Below the pieces are notes generated by a model. The model was not told where the DNA came from. It saw only the letters and a list, made by a program, of their open reading frames with translations, and searched no databases. Made by a program: the position numbers and the translations under genes. 64,000 bases of DNA from Allorhodopirellula heiligendammensis (GTDB lineage Bacteria > Planctomycetota > Planctomycetia > Pirellulales > Pirellulaceae), in assembly GCF_007860105.1 (NCBI RefSeq), contig NZ_SJPU01000001.1, positions 1,470,118 through 1,534,117 on the forward strand, in the 5' to 3' direction. How positions within the stretch are numbered: position 1 is the first letter of the stretch; each line of letters opens with the position of its first letter. Shown here piece after piece: positions 8,182-17,476 of the stretch.

Positions 8182-9609
8182 ATGAGTGTACCTATGAGAG
8201 TGAATGACAACGCTGCCAGACGGAACTTTCTCTACGGACTCGGAGCCTCACTCGGGTCGGTTGCCTTGAGTTCGCTGCTACAGGCTGAGGACAATTCAAC
8301 ACAATCGAATTCCAAGTCCTCGCCACTGGCACCCAAGCCTCCGGTGCTGCCGGCGAAAGCCAAGAACGTCATTATGTTGTTCATGGAGGGCGGGCCAGGG
8401 CATATGGACACGTTTGACCCCAAGCCCGAGTTGACGCGGTTACATAAAACGGAGTCGAAGCTTGCCGCAGGGCAGGAAACGGGCTTTAAGTTTTTTGTCG
8501 GTAGCCCGTTCGGATTTCGGAAGGTCGGTAATAATGGCATCGAAATGTGCGACCAATGGAAGCATCTTGCCGATCCTTACGTCGCAGACGAACTTTGTAA
8601 CTATCGAGGATGTCAAGCGGAATCGCTGAACCATCCCGAAGCACTCTTCCACATGAACACCGGCAGTCGCTTGGGCGGCGACCCGGCGGTTGGTTCATGG
8701 GTGAATTACGGGCTGGGTACGGAGAATCAGAATCTACCCGGATACGTCGTCATGACCGAATTGGCGCTCCCGCAGGGCGGCCCTGGTAACTGGAGCAACG
8801 GCTTTTTGCCACCCTACTACCAGGGAACTCGTCTGCGCTCGGAGGGCTCGCCCATTCTGGATTTGACACCGCAGTCGTTTAAGTCGCGTGAGCACCAACG
8901 TCGGGCTTTGGATGAACTGGCCCGGCTCAATCACCTTCATCTGAATTCGCTCGGAAGTGACGACCAGCGTTTGCAAGCACGGATGGAGAACTATGAACTC
9001 GCGTTCCGCATGCAGACGGAAGTTCCCAACGTTGTTGATCTGCAGCAGGAGTCGCAGGCAACGCTGAGTTTATACGGGCTCGATGAACCGGAGACCGAAG
9101 TCTTCGGACGGCAGTGCTTGATGGCCCGTCGCCTCGTTGAGAACGGAGTACGGTTCGTGCAGATCTTCAGCGGTGGATGGGATAGCCACGATTATCTTGA
9201 GCGAGGTCACACGTCGCGGATCAAGAGTGTTGACAAGCCTGTCGCAGCGCTGATTCGTGACTTAAAACAACGTGGCATGCTGGAAGATACCCTTGTGATC
9301 TGGACGGGCGAGTTTGGCCGTACACCGGATAACAACAAACGCGGTGGAGTGTACTCGCTCGGTCGTGGCCACAACAACCAAGCCATGACCATGTTGTTGG
9401 CGGGGGGCGGTGTGAAGCCAGGCGTGGTCGGTGCCACCGACGAACTGGGGTCCAGTGCCGTCGAGTGTGTGCACCCGATTCGCGATCTGCATGTAACCCT
9501 GTTAAACTTACTCGGTCTCGATGACAATAAACTCACCTACCTGCACGCGGGGCGATACAAACAACTCAGTCAGTTTGGCGGTGAGGTGATCAAAGAGCTC
9601 ATTGCGTGA
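8182..9609 (+). CDS. DUF1501 protein (alkaline phosphatase/sulfatase-fold, exported)
   Basis: About 475 residues from the ATG at 8182; an ATG four codons later (8194) is equally possible. The N-terminus carries a Tat-like RRNFLYGLG motif. DUF1501 hallmarks follow: VIMLFMEGGPGHMDTFDPKP near residue 55-75, LNHPEALFHMNTG, and near the end LVIWTGEFGRTPDNN and GRGHNNQAMTMLLAGGG. These align with metal-binding segments of the alkaline phosphatase superfamily, so a metal-dependent hydrolase is plausible, but no substrate is known. It follows the PSD1 gene at a distance of about 145 bases, the usual partnership in planctomycetes, so the two products probably act together outside the cytoplasm. Confidence 0.9.
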   Translation: MSVPMRVNDNAARRNFLYGLGASLGSVALSSLLQAEDNSTQSNSKSSPLAPKPPVLPAKAKNVIMLFMEGGPGHMDTFDPKPELTRLHKTESKLAAGQETGFKFFVGSPFGFRKVGNNGIEMCDQWKHLADPYVADELCNYRGCQAESLNHPEALFHMNTGSRLGGDPAVGSWVNYGLGTENQNLPGYVVMTELALPQGGPGNWSNGFLPPYYQGTRLRSEGSPILDLTPQSFKSREHQRRALDELARLNHLHLNSLGSDDQRLQARMENYELAFRMQTEVPNVVDLQQESQATLSLYGLDEPETEVFGRQCLMARRLVENGVRFVQIFSGGWDSHDYLERGHTSRIKSVDKPVAALIRDLKQRGMLEDTLVIWTGEFGRTPDNNKRGGVYSLGRGHNNQAMTMLLAGGGVKPGVVGATDELGSSAVECVHPIRDLHVTLLNLLGLDDNKLTYLHAGRYKQLSQFGGEVIKELIA

Positions 9610-9767
9610 GCATGGCGCATCTTCGGATATCTCGCTGACACCTCAGTTTCTAACCCTGCCGATTCCGCCGGGTAAGCGAAGTATATTGTGACTCAGAATT
9701 CGCACGCCCCATGAGGGCAGATAGGTCACTGTTCAATCTCTCCATATAACCTTAACAAAGTGTCTTC

Positions 9768-11471
9768 ATGAACCTTCGCTCCTTCCTCGCACATCAATTG
9801 CTCTTCGTAGCAATATTGACCTTGAGCAGCCTGGGGACCCACGCTCGTGGAGCCGATCGACCGAACGTACTTTTCATCATGTCGGACGATCACGCGGCGC
9901 ACGCTATTTCCGCATATCAGGGTCGTTTGGCGGAGATCGCGCCGACGCCGAATATCGATCGGCTGGCCAAGGAAGGAGCACTATTCACCAATGCATTCTG
10001 TACGAATTCGATTTGCTCGCCCTCCCGCGCCTGTGTACTGACAGGCCAATACGACCATACCAACGGTGCATTTGATCTAGGTGGACGGGTATCTCCCGGC
10101 AATCAGATGTTGGCGATTGAGATGAAGAAGGCGGGATACGAGACGGCGATGATTGGGAAATGGCACCTGAAAGATGAGCCGGCTGATTTCGATTATTACT
10201 GTGTGCTGCCCGGTCAGGGCAAGTATCACAACCCCGATTTTCGAGTCCGTGGAGACAAGCCTTGGGGCAAGAACTTGATTCATTTCAAGGACAAACACGT
10301 GACCGATGCGATCACAGATCTGAGCTTGGAATGGCTTTCGGAGGACCGCGATCAGAGCAAGCCATTCTTCTTGATGCATCACTACAAAGCGCCCCATGAC
10401 TATTTCGACAATGCCGAGCGGTACGAGTCGTATCTGCGGGACGTGAATATTCCAGAACCGGAGACTTTGTGGAAACGCGATCCTCAATTCGGTTCCCTGG
10501 CGACTCGCGGTGCCAATGACGAGCTGATTCCACACATTGGAACTTCCATCGGCGGCCGCAACCCTCGGCGATCGTACCTCGGCGACCTGCCAGAGCTATA
10601 TCCAGCGGAGTTCCCAGCGGACTTCGACCCCGCGGACTTCAGCGATGAGGAAAATACTCGTCTGGCCTACAACGCGTATTTAAAAAAGTACCTTCGCTGC
10701 GTGAAAGGAATTGATGACAATCTTGGCCGGCTATTTAAGTATCTCGAAGACAGCGGTCAGATGGACAATACGCTGATTATCTATACGGGCGATCAGGGCT
10801 TCATGCTTGGTGAACACGACTATCAAGACAAGCGTTGGATGTATGAGCAGTCGCAGCGAATGCCTTTTTTAGTTCGCTATCCCAAGCAGATCGCCGCTGG
10901 CCAGCAGTTCGATACCATTATTGAGAATGTGGACTATGGCCCGACGATGCTCGATTTTGCTGGCGCCGAGATTCCGACCAACGTCCAGGGACGCTCATTC
11001 CGCTCACTGCTCGAAGACGGCGAAGAGCCTGATGGGTGGAAGCAGGAGGCCTATTATCGTTATTGGATGCACATGGCCCACCACGACAACCCCGGACATC
11101 TCGGTATCCGGACGAAAACTCACAAGCTGATCTATTACTACGGTTGCAACTATGACGGCGGCTATCAAACCCCGGCGGGTTGGGAACTCTATGATCTGGT
11201 GAATGATCCCATGGAGACCCGCAACGTCATCGACGAACAGGAGAATCGAGAGTTGGTCAGCGAGCTGAAAAATCGGCTCGCCGAGCTCCGCACGCGGGTG
11301 GGCGACGACGGCAGCCACTTCCCTGACTGCGAAGCGATCGTGCAAGAATTTTGGGATTACGACGAAGCTGACCGTGCCAAAGCGATCGAAGTTTCACATG
11401 AGTATCTCAAACGCCGACAAGCGGAACTGAAGGCAGGCAAAGCCAATGTGCAGACTTGGGTCGGGAAATAA
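9768..11471 (+). CDS. Secreted sulfatase, CSPSR type
   Basis: A 567-residue S1-family sulfatase with a Sec signal peptide (LLFVAILTLSSLGTHARG) ending near residue 29. The metal site opens with NVLFIMSDDH at 33-42. The formylglycine motif is Cys83-Ser-Pro-Ser-Arg87, so maturation by a formylglycine-generating enzyme or anaerobic sulfatase-maturating enzyme is expected. IGKWHLKD, HHYKAPHDYF and the late metal motif IYTGDQGFMLGEH complete the active site. The family hydrolyses sulfate esters of sugars or other small molecules; this member resembles heparan N-sulfatase/iduronate sulfatase-like bacterial enzymes, but the exact substrate cannot be read. It is first of three sulfatase genes and is followed by a strong hairpin. 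Confidence 0.9.
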   Translation: MNLRSFLAHQLLFVAILTLSSLGTHARGADRPNVLFIMSDDHAAHAISAYQGRLAEIAPTPNIDRLAKEGALFTNAFCTNSICSPSRACVLTGQYDHTNGAFDLGGRVSPGNQMLAIEMKKAGYETAMIGKWHLKDEPADFDYYCVLPGQGKYHNPDFRVRGDKPWGKNLIHFKDKHVTDAITDLSLEWLSEDRDQSKPFFLMHHYKAPHDYFDNAERYESYLRDVNIPEPETLWKRDPQFGSLATRGANDELIPHIGTSIGGRNPRRSYLGDLPELYPAEFPADFDPADFSDEENTRLAYNAYLKKYLRCVKGIDDNLGRLFKYLEDSGQMDNTLIIYTGDQGFMLGEHDYQDKRWMYEQSQRMPFLVRYPKQIAAGQQFDTIIENVDYGPTMLDFAGAEIPTNVQGRSFRSLLEDGEEPDGWKQEAYYRYWMHMAHHDNPGHLGIRTKTHKLIYYYGCNYDGGYQTPAGWELYDLVNDPMETRNVIDEQENRELVSELKNRLAELRTRVGDDGSHFPDCEAIVQEFWDYDEADRAKAIEVSHEYLKRRQAELKAGKANVQTWVGK

Positions 11472-11499
11472 CACGAACTGGGTGTAAGCGACAATTCCA

Positions 11500-11533
11500 G
11501 GTTCATCCAGCGGACGCTTCCGTCGGATGAGCC
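11500..11533 (+). terminator. Likely intrinsic terminator after the first sulfatase
   Basis: GGTTCATCC pairs with GGATGAGCC (one G-T wobble) around an inner GACG-CTTC-CGTC hairpin, giving a long stem with a tetraloop. It is followed directly by ATAAAAAAC rather than a T-run, so on the plus strand it is a stem without U-tract. It lies 29 bases after the stop and would separate the first sulfatase from the other two. Confidence 0.45.
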
Positions 11534-11706
11534 ATAAAAAACATCGTGGATGCAGGACACGATTCGGAGCGGTTGACGCAACCAGGAGCGGCTGACTGTG
11601 TATCATTCATTTTGCAGTTTCAACACATCTTTCATCGTGTAGACTCAAGGTCCCTGACCGGAGTCATCGTGACTGAGCAAGCCAAGATCAGCAGTCGGAA
11701 AACTTG

Positions 11707-13248
11707 ATGAAAAAGCAATTAGTAGCACTCGTCTTCACCATGTCGGTGTTGTCGATCTGCGCGGCGTCAACGCATACCTGTGGCGCAGATCGCCCACCGA
11801 ACGTCATTCTCATTTTCGCTGATGACCTCGGTCCTGGGATGCTAGGATGTTACGGCCAGCAGGTCGTGACGACGCCCCATATCGACCAGTTGGCCGCTGA
11901 GGGGATGAAGTTTACAAACTACTACGGTGGTGTTTATTGTGCTCCAGCACGCTGGACGTTGCTGACGGGAATGCACGATGGCCGCGTCGGCGGTTGGGCC
12001 AATAGTCGCCCCGGACTGCCCATTCTACGCGACGCCGGCAAGATCACCGAAGCCCAATATCAAACGCGGTTGGCTGAGCTCAAACGGAATTCGCATCCGA
12101 TCGGTGATGATGAAGTCTTTTTGGCTCAGATCGCCCAGCATGCCGGGTATGAAACTGCTCAGTTTGGAAAACTCGATCGCGGTTTCCTTACCTGGCACGA
12201 ACGAGTCAAGCGGTTTGGGTGGGACTTCTACGAAGGTTACTACGACCACCAACGCTGCCATGGTTTCTATCCGCCCTACCTGTGGCGTAATGGCGAACGC
12301 TTTGAGTTACCAGGCAACAGGATGGCGGACTGCGGAAAGACCAGCGAGGCGGGCGACGAGCCGGTCGGGTACGGCGGCGAAACGTATTCGCAAAATGTAT
12401 TCATCGAAGGCATTCTGAAATATTTACGGTCGCATCAAGATAAGCCCTTCTTTCTCTATCATCCGACTCAATTGCCGCATGGGCCGGTGGCAATCCCGGA
12501 GCTACATCCCGACTTCGCAGATCATCCGTCGATGACGTTGGCAGAAAAAAAGTATGCGTCGATGGTCAAAATGCTCGACGATCATGTCGGATTGATCATG
12601 GCAGAGTTAAAGTCATTGGGACTCGATGACGATACGGTCGTTCTCTTTTCCTCGGACAACGGCCACGAGCTCTACTATGGGCCGAAGCCTGCGTACAAAA
12701 AACAGCAACTTCCTAGCGGCGAGCCAGCGAACTTGACAGACAAAAAATGGCGTACCCGGGAGCACGGCGATATTTTCGATGGAGCCGGTGGGCGAGCGGG
12801 ACTCAAACGCAGTGGCTATCAGGGCGGGATGCAATGTCCGCTGATCGTCCGTTGGCCCGGCAAGATCGCCAGTGGTACGGAGACCTCACTGTTGAGCTGT
12901 CACTACGACTTCTTGGCGACGCTGGCCGATCTCCTGGGTGAAGAAACTCCAGCGGGGAAAGACGGTATCTCCTATCTTCCGACTCTGCTCGGCAATCCTC
13001 AAACTCAAATGCATGATTATGTCATCATCAATAATCATTTTAATGCGATGGGTAGTCGTGCTTTGATTTCTCTCGAAGGTTTCAAACTTGTCGAGGCAGA
13101 CCGGGATCGTGACGACTTTCAACTTTACAATATTCTTGATGACAATGAAGAGCGTGTCGATCTGTCAGAGCGATACCCTGAAAAAGTCAAACAATTGAAA
13201 CAAACTTTGCGACAGCAGATTAACTCACAGCGACCGGATTTAAGATGA
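11707..13248 (+). CDS. Secreted arylsulfatase A-like enzyme, CAPAR type
   Basis: About 513 residues from the ATG at 11707; the TTG one codon before it is a less likely start. The signal peptide (KKQLVALVFTMSVLSICA) ends near THTCGA. The first metal motif is NVILIFADDLGPG. The formylglycine motif is Cys-Ala-Pro-Ala-Arg (about residues 78-82), a permitted CxPxR variant. KPFFLYHPTQLPHGP and the metal motif VLFSSDNGHELY follow, and the C-terminal subdomain has LYNILDDNEERVDLSERYPE. It should cleave sulfate esters in the periplasm or outside the cell. Its stop overlaps the next sulfatase start by 4 nt, so the two are translated together and probably act on the same substrate. Confidence 0.9.
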   Translation: MKKQLVALVFTMSVLSICAASTHTCGADRPPNVILIFADDLGPGMLGCYGQQVVTTPHIDQLAAEGMKFTNYYGGVYCAPARWTLLTGMHDGRVGGWANSRPGLPILRDAGKITEAQYQTRLAELKRNSHPIGDDEVFLAQIAQHAGYETAQFGKLDRGFLTWHERVKRFGWDFYEGYYDHQRCHGFYPPYLWRNGERFELPGNRMADCGKTSEAGDEPVGYGGETYSQNVFIEGILKYLRSHQDKPFFLYHPTQLPHGPVAIPELHPDFADHPSMTLAEKKYASMVKMLDDHVGLIMAELKSLGLDDDTVVLFSSDNGHELYYGPKPAYKKQQLPSGEPANLTDKKWRTREHGDIFDGAGGRAGLKRSGYQGGMQCPLIVRWPGKIASGTETSLLSCHYDFLATLADLLGEETPAGKDGISYLPTLLGNPQTQMHDYVIINNHFNAMGSRALISLEGFKLVEADRDRDDFQLYNILDDNEERVDLSERYPEKVKQLKQTLRQQINSQRPDLR

Positions 13249-14816
13249 CACTGCAGAAGAGATTCATTGTATTCAGTAATTCGTTTGGATTTGCGGCGCT
13301 GGCCGTGTTTTTGCTGATTGGGGTCGCGTGCAGTTCCGCCTCCGCAGAGCGGCCGAACGTGCTTTGGATTACCATTGAAGATTGGTCGCCGGACCTGTCG
13401 TGCTACGGAACCAAAGGGATCGAAACACCGAACGTTGACCAGCTCGCCGCTGAGGGGATTCGCTATGAGCGTGCATTCACAACCTCGCCGGTCTGTTCGA
13501 CATCGCGTTCGGCGATGATGACGGGCTTTCACCAGAACTATATCGGTGCTCAGCAGCACCGTACTGATGACAAGAAACCGTTGCCTCACGGCATCAGGCC
13601 GATTCCCCATTTGCTCGCTGATGCTGGCTACTTCACTTGCCTGATGAGCCGAAAGACGGACTGCAACTTTTTGCCCGACACGAAGGAAGAACTGTTTATG
13701 GGGTCGGACTGGAGCGAACGACAACCGGATCAACCGTTCTTTGCGAGGATCACTTTCGGCGGTACCCATCGGGCATGGAAACGAGACCCCGTGCGACCAA
13801 TCGCTATCGAAGACGTAGAATTGCCGCCGTATTACCCCGACACGCCCTTCATTCGTCGAGATTGGGCCAACGGTCTCGAACAGATGCAGTTAGTCGACCG
13901 GGAGGTAGGCGAACTTTTGACACGACTCGATGACGAAGGGTTATCCGACAATACGATCGTGTTCTTCATCGGTGATCATGGTCGCTGTCACATTCGGGGC
14001 AAACAGTTCCTGTATGACGAGGGAACTCGAATTCCGATGATTATGCGTTGGCCAGGTACGGTCGAACCGGGCCAGGTCAGCGATGACTTGGTAATGTCGA
14101 TCGATATTTGCGCCACCGTGCTCGATGCCGCCGGCGTGAAACCGGCAGTTGCGCTGCATGGGAAGAATTTGCGCAGCGACGCAGTGAAGAATCGGAAATA
14201 CGTGTTCGCTGCTCGCGACAAGATGGACGATACCCACGACGCTATGCGTAGCATTCGGTCCCGGGACCACAAGTTGATTTTGAATCTGATGCCAGAACGC
14301 GCCTACTGTCAATTCAGCTTTTACAAAGAGAGCGCCTATCCACCGCTCGCCGAGTTAAATGTTCTGAATCTGCAAGGCAAACTGACGCCGGAGCAAGCTG
14401 CATTCATGGCACCGAGCAAGCCTAAAGTTGAATTGTTCGACCTTCGTAGTGATCCACACGAAATCCACAATGTTGCGGACGACCCAGCATACGCAAACGT
14501 CAAAGCAGAGTTGCTCACGGAGTTAGAAAAGTGGCGCACACTCGTAATCAAAGACCAGGGGGTTTCGGATGAATTTCGAGGTGTCGGCGTCTTCCCCGAG
14601 ACCTGCCCCCTGCCCACCGTCGGCCAATGGGTGCAAGACCACGCGAACGAATTCGATTTCAAAACGGTTGGCGTTCCCGGCTGGTACCCCACCCGCACAC
14701 TCGAAGAATGGCAGGCGGTCAGGGATGCGTGGCAACCTTGGGTGTTCCGCGAGCCAACGAGTACGATGAAACGCCCGGTGATTTCGTATACGAAAAAGCC
14801 GAGCCAGAGGAAATGA
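13245..14816 (+). CDS. Secreted sulfatase with CSTSR active-site motif
   Basis: A 523-residue sulfatase with a hydrophobic signal (FGFAALAVFLLIGVACSSASA) and the first metal motif NVLWITIEDWSPD. The motif at the catalytic position is Cys84-Ser-Thr-Ser-Arg88, so the usual proline at +2 is threonine; the following SAMMTG is conserved. Further landmarks are ARITFGGTHRAW, DNTIVFFIGDHGRCHIRG and the FDLRSDPHEIHNVADDP tail shared by heparan N-sulfatase-like (SGSH) enzymes. The gene starts inside the stop codon of the preceding sulfatase. The atypical motif may still be matured, since planctomycete sulfatases with this variant are common to my knowledge, but that is not proven by sequence. Confidence 0.88.
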   Translation: MTLQKRFIVFSNSFGFAALAVFLLIGVACSSASAERPNVLWITIEDWSPDLSCYGTKGIETPNVDQLAAEGIRYERAFTTSPVCSTSRSAMMTGFHQNYIGAQQHRTDDKKPLPHGIRPIPHLLADAGYFTCLMSRKTDCNFLPDTKEELFMGSDWSERQPDQPFFARITFGGTHRAWKRDPVRPIAIEDVELPPYYPDTPFIRRDWANGLEQMQLVDREVGELLTRLDDEGLSDNTIVFFIGDHGRCHIRGKQFLYDEGTRIPMIMRWPGTVEPGQVSDDLVMSIDICATVLDAAGVKPAVALHGKNLRSDAVKNRKYVFAARDKMDDTHDAMRSIRSRDHKLILNLMPERAYCQFSFYKESAYPPLAELNVLNLQGKLTPEQAAFMAPSKPKVELFDLRSDPHEIHNVADDPAYANVKAELLTELEKWRTLVIKDQGVSDEFRGVGVFPETCPLPTVGQWVQDHANEFDFKTVGVPGWYPTRTLEEWQAVRDAWQPWVFREPTSTMKRPVISYTKKPSQRK

Positions 14817-15088
14817 CGCAGGGGGCGTGGCCGGGGGGCTACCGCCGGCGATGCAGTGGATTACGCAGCCTTGAATTGCTTCTTTTCGAAAACAGCATTG
14901 ACAGGAGCGCAAGCGAACTTATTATTTTCAGTGTTGCGAACGGTTATCAACTAGTTCGTTAAACAGAGTTCTAGCCAGCCAGTCGACGTCTCCAGAGACG
15001 CGGCACCGCCAGCGACACTCGCAATGATTATTGCTGCAGTGTTGTCTGCTGCCGCGTTTGCGCCCCTCGCTTGGTACTGGAGTTTCCT

Positions 15089-16135
15089 GTGAATTCACAG
15101 CGTCTCGAAGTCTGTTTGTCACTCCGTTCACGTCTTTCTCGTCGAACTGCGTTCACCTTGGTCGAGTTATTGGTGGTCATCGCGATCATCGGTGTGCTCG
15201 TGGGTTTGTTACTGCCAGCGGTTCAATCGGCCAGGGAGGCTGCTCGCAGGATGCAATGCTCGAACAATCTCAAGCAGATTGGATTGGCGCTGCACAACTA
15301 CTCGAGCGCCTACAACGAGGAGATTCCCAGCGCCGGCCTGCCCGGCATCGGATATCCCAACGACCATTCGCCGCAAGCCAGACTGCTGCCATTCTTGGAG
15401 CAGGCGAATCTCCAGGACCTGATTGACTGGTCGATCCAAATGGGGCACCCGGGCAGCGGTAGTTTGCCGGAAGAGCTGTGGCCGGTCGCGGAGTACGTTG
15501 TGCCCACGTTCCAGTGTCCGAGCATGCCGGGCAATCCGGTCACCCCGTTCACAATGGCTGATGGCAACACGGTCAACACGTCAGGGGCCAGCTACGCGAT
15601 GATACACGGCAACGGTTTAGACGGTGTGACACACGCCGGCCAAGCCGCCAATGGGTTGTGCTGGGTCGAATCACGATTGCGTTGGCGTGATATCCTCGAT
15701 GGATTGAGCAACACGGTTGCCTTTGCAGAGACAACCGTTGGCGCGGGTGCTGAGTCGAGCGGACCGACGACTTTGGATCCACTTGAGGTTGACTTGCGTG
15801 TCTGGCGAGCCAGCGGTTCGGCGAGCAACGCGTTGGATTGGTTGAATACTGGAAGCGGAACCGTTACTGGTTGGAATGGAGGCAAGTCAACGATTTGGTT
15901 GCGTGGAAGTTCGCCCAACGGGCTCGTCCTGGCGCTACCACTGACGCCCAACAGCAAGATTCCCGACTTTCAGTCTCGATCGGGCAAAGCGGGGGCATCG
16001 CGCAGTTATCACACTGGCGGAGTGCAGTTGCTCTACGCCGACGGCAGCGTGCATTTCACAACCGACAGTATCAACAAAGACACCTGGCATGCGCTTCTCA
16101 GCCGTGCAGGTAGAGAAGTTATCGAGCAACCTTAA
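15089..16135 (+). CDS. DUF1559 type II pseudopilin-like protein
   Basis: About 348 residues from the GTG at 15089, chosen because GGAG lies 6 bases upstream; a TTG six codons earlier is less likely. The N-terminus is a class III (prepilin) signal: basic leader, then [29 protein letters not shown], which I cite only as a hydrophobic helix at about residues 20-45. [24 protein letters not shown] is the DUF1559 (SBP_bac_10) signature. [10 protein letters not shown] in the middle and a C-terminal [12 protein letters not shown] motif complete the family pattern. Such proteins are processed by prepilin peptidase and occur in dozens of copies per planctomycete genome. Their role in a secretion pseudopilus or surface layer is not settled. 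Confidence 0.9.
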   Translation: MNSQRLEVCLSLRSRLSRRTAFTLVELLVVIAIIGVLVGLLLPAVQSAREAARRMQCSNNLKQIGLALHNYSSAYNEEIPSAGLPGIGYPNDHSPQARLLPFLEQANLQDLIDWSIQMGHPGSGSLPEELWPVAEYVVPTFQCPSMPGNPVTPFTMADGNTVNTSGASYAMIHGNGLDGVTHAGQAANGLCWVESRLRWRDILDGLSNTVAFAETTVGAGAESSGPTTLDPLEVDLRVWRASGSASNALDWLNTGSGTVTGWNGGKSTIWLRGSSPNGLVLALPLTPNSKIPDFQSRSGKAGASRSYHTGGVQLLYADGSVHFTTDSINKDTWHALLSRAGREVIEQP

Positions 16136-16157
16136 CGGTCTGCGAGCTCCACCGAAG

Positions 16158-16180
16158 AGTAGGGCAGGGCAGGGCGGGGC
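16158..16180 (+). repeat. Intergenic GGGCAGGGCAGGGCGG motif, copy 1
   Basis: AGTAGGGCAGGGCAGGGC followed by GGGGC, one of at least six intergenic copies of a 20-base motif with consensus ACCGCCCTGCCCTACCCCGC (this copy reads the complement). Other intergenic copies: 47151-47170, 49919-49938, 55191-55212, 59724-59744 and 61293-61314. Confidence 0.6.
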
Positions 16181-16282
16181 ACGAGCCATCGCAACCGCCC
16201 CGGATCTGCTGGTAGCAGCCGTCACTTTCCTCCGCCCATCATTTCCCGACCCCATCATCCAAGTGTCGCCAGGAGTTGTTCT

Positions 16283-17278
16283 GTGAGTGCCTCGATGCTG
16301 AAGTTCTTCCCCGGTATCGCCGCTATCGTATTCATTCTGTCTTGCCCAGGTCGATATAGCATCGCTCAGCCGCCCCGCCAAGAGGTCGGGGAGACGATTG
16401 CTGATCGACCGTCAAAACATTATCGATTTGAGCAGTTTCGCGTGAGCAGTCCCGATGGCGAGAGACACTGGCGTGTTCACTTAGCGATACCCAGAGCGGC
16501 CGTGCCACAGACGGGGTTTCCGTCGTTCTGGATGCTCGATGGAAATGCGGCCCTGATGGATCTGGACTCCGCGTTGCTGGAAAAACTAGGAGCCCAAACG
16601 GTTCCGCTGGCGCTCGTGTTTCTTTCGCATGAAAGCGAGTTTCGGATTGACTCGGCAGCTCGGTATCGTGACTACACTCCCACGCGCATGCCCACCGAAA
16701 TCGACGGTCCCATCCAAAATCTCACAGGCGGAGCCGATGCGTTGCTCGAGTTGATCGAGCGGACAATTCGACCGCAGGTCCATAAGCGAGTGCAACTCGA
16801 CAGCGAGGACCAGACGCTTTGGGGACACTCACTGGGTGGCGTATTCGTACTGCATACTTTGTTCACTCGTACCGGAGCGTTCCAAAATTATGTTGCGGGA
16901 AGTCCTTCGATGTGGTGGGGCAAAGGCGTTCCGGCAATCGAAGCCCAAAGATTTGCACTGCACAATGCAGGGCACGCGGTCAACGCGGCTATCCATGTTG
17001 GGGGGCGTGAACAAGGCGGCGGATCAAGAGCGACGCGGGGCATCAACAATCCACGTGTATCGGCGATGCTAGAATTGCGTCGATCCGTTCCGCCTGATGC
17101 TGCTAAGCAACTCGTGGCTGATTTGGAAGGCGTCGGCAAACTGCAAGTTACTTACCGTGAATTTCCAGAGCTTGACCACGGCGAAATGTTTCGCGCGTCG
17201 TTGGTAGGAGGCCTCTGCGCTGCAGCCGGTATCGAAGAGCCCGGAGACATCGCGGCAAACGATGCCATTGCGAGGTGA
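16283..17278 (+). CDS. Secreted alpha/beta hydrolase, IroE/esterase-D-like
   Basis: A 331-residue exported esterase. The GTG start at 16283 is supported by AGGAG 7 bases upstream. A signal peptide (FFPGIAAIVFILSCPGRYSIAQ) leads into a beta-sheet with FPSFWMLDGNAAL, the oxyanion-side motif, and then the nucleophile elbow GHSLGG at about residues 176-181. The late LDHGEMF provides the probable catalytic histidine. This pattern matches the putative-esterase family (PF00756) branch that includes the periplasmic enterobactin-hydrolase IroE. In this non-pathogen a role in siderophore or acyl-ester hydrolysis is possible; the substrate is unknown. It stands alone between a pseudopilin gene and a converging operon. 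Confidence 0.85.
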   Translation: MSASMLKFFPGIAAIVFILSCPGRYSIAQPPRQEVGETIADRPSKHYRFEQFRVSSPDGERHWRVHLAIPRAAVPQTGFPSFWMLDGNAALMDLDSALLEKLGAQTVPLALVFLSHESEFRIDSAARYRDYTPTRMPTEIDGPIQNLTGGADALLELIERTIRPQVHKRVQLDSEDQTLWGHSLGGVFVLHTLFTRTGAFQNYVAGSPSMWWGKGVPAIEAQRFALHNAGHAVNAAIHVGGREQGGGSRATRGINNPRVSAMLELRRSVPPDAAKQLVADLEGVGKLQVTYREFPELDHGEMFRASLVGGLCAAAGIEEPGDIAANDAIAR

Positions 17279-17476
17279 TAGGTGTTTGATGATAACAACA
17301 GCAAAGGTGCCGCGGCTGCCACCGCGAGACAGAAACTTGGGTCCATCCGGGTTGGTTGTGGGTAAATCCAGCATGTTGGATTTTAGAGGCATGGCGGTGA
17401 CCCGGGTGTGATCGAGAGAATGAGCAAGCACCTTGATTGCAGAAGCCACTGCCTAACGCAATTTCTGAGAGCGAGT

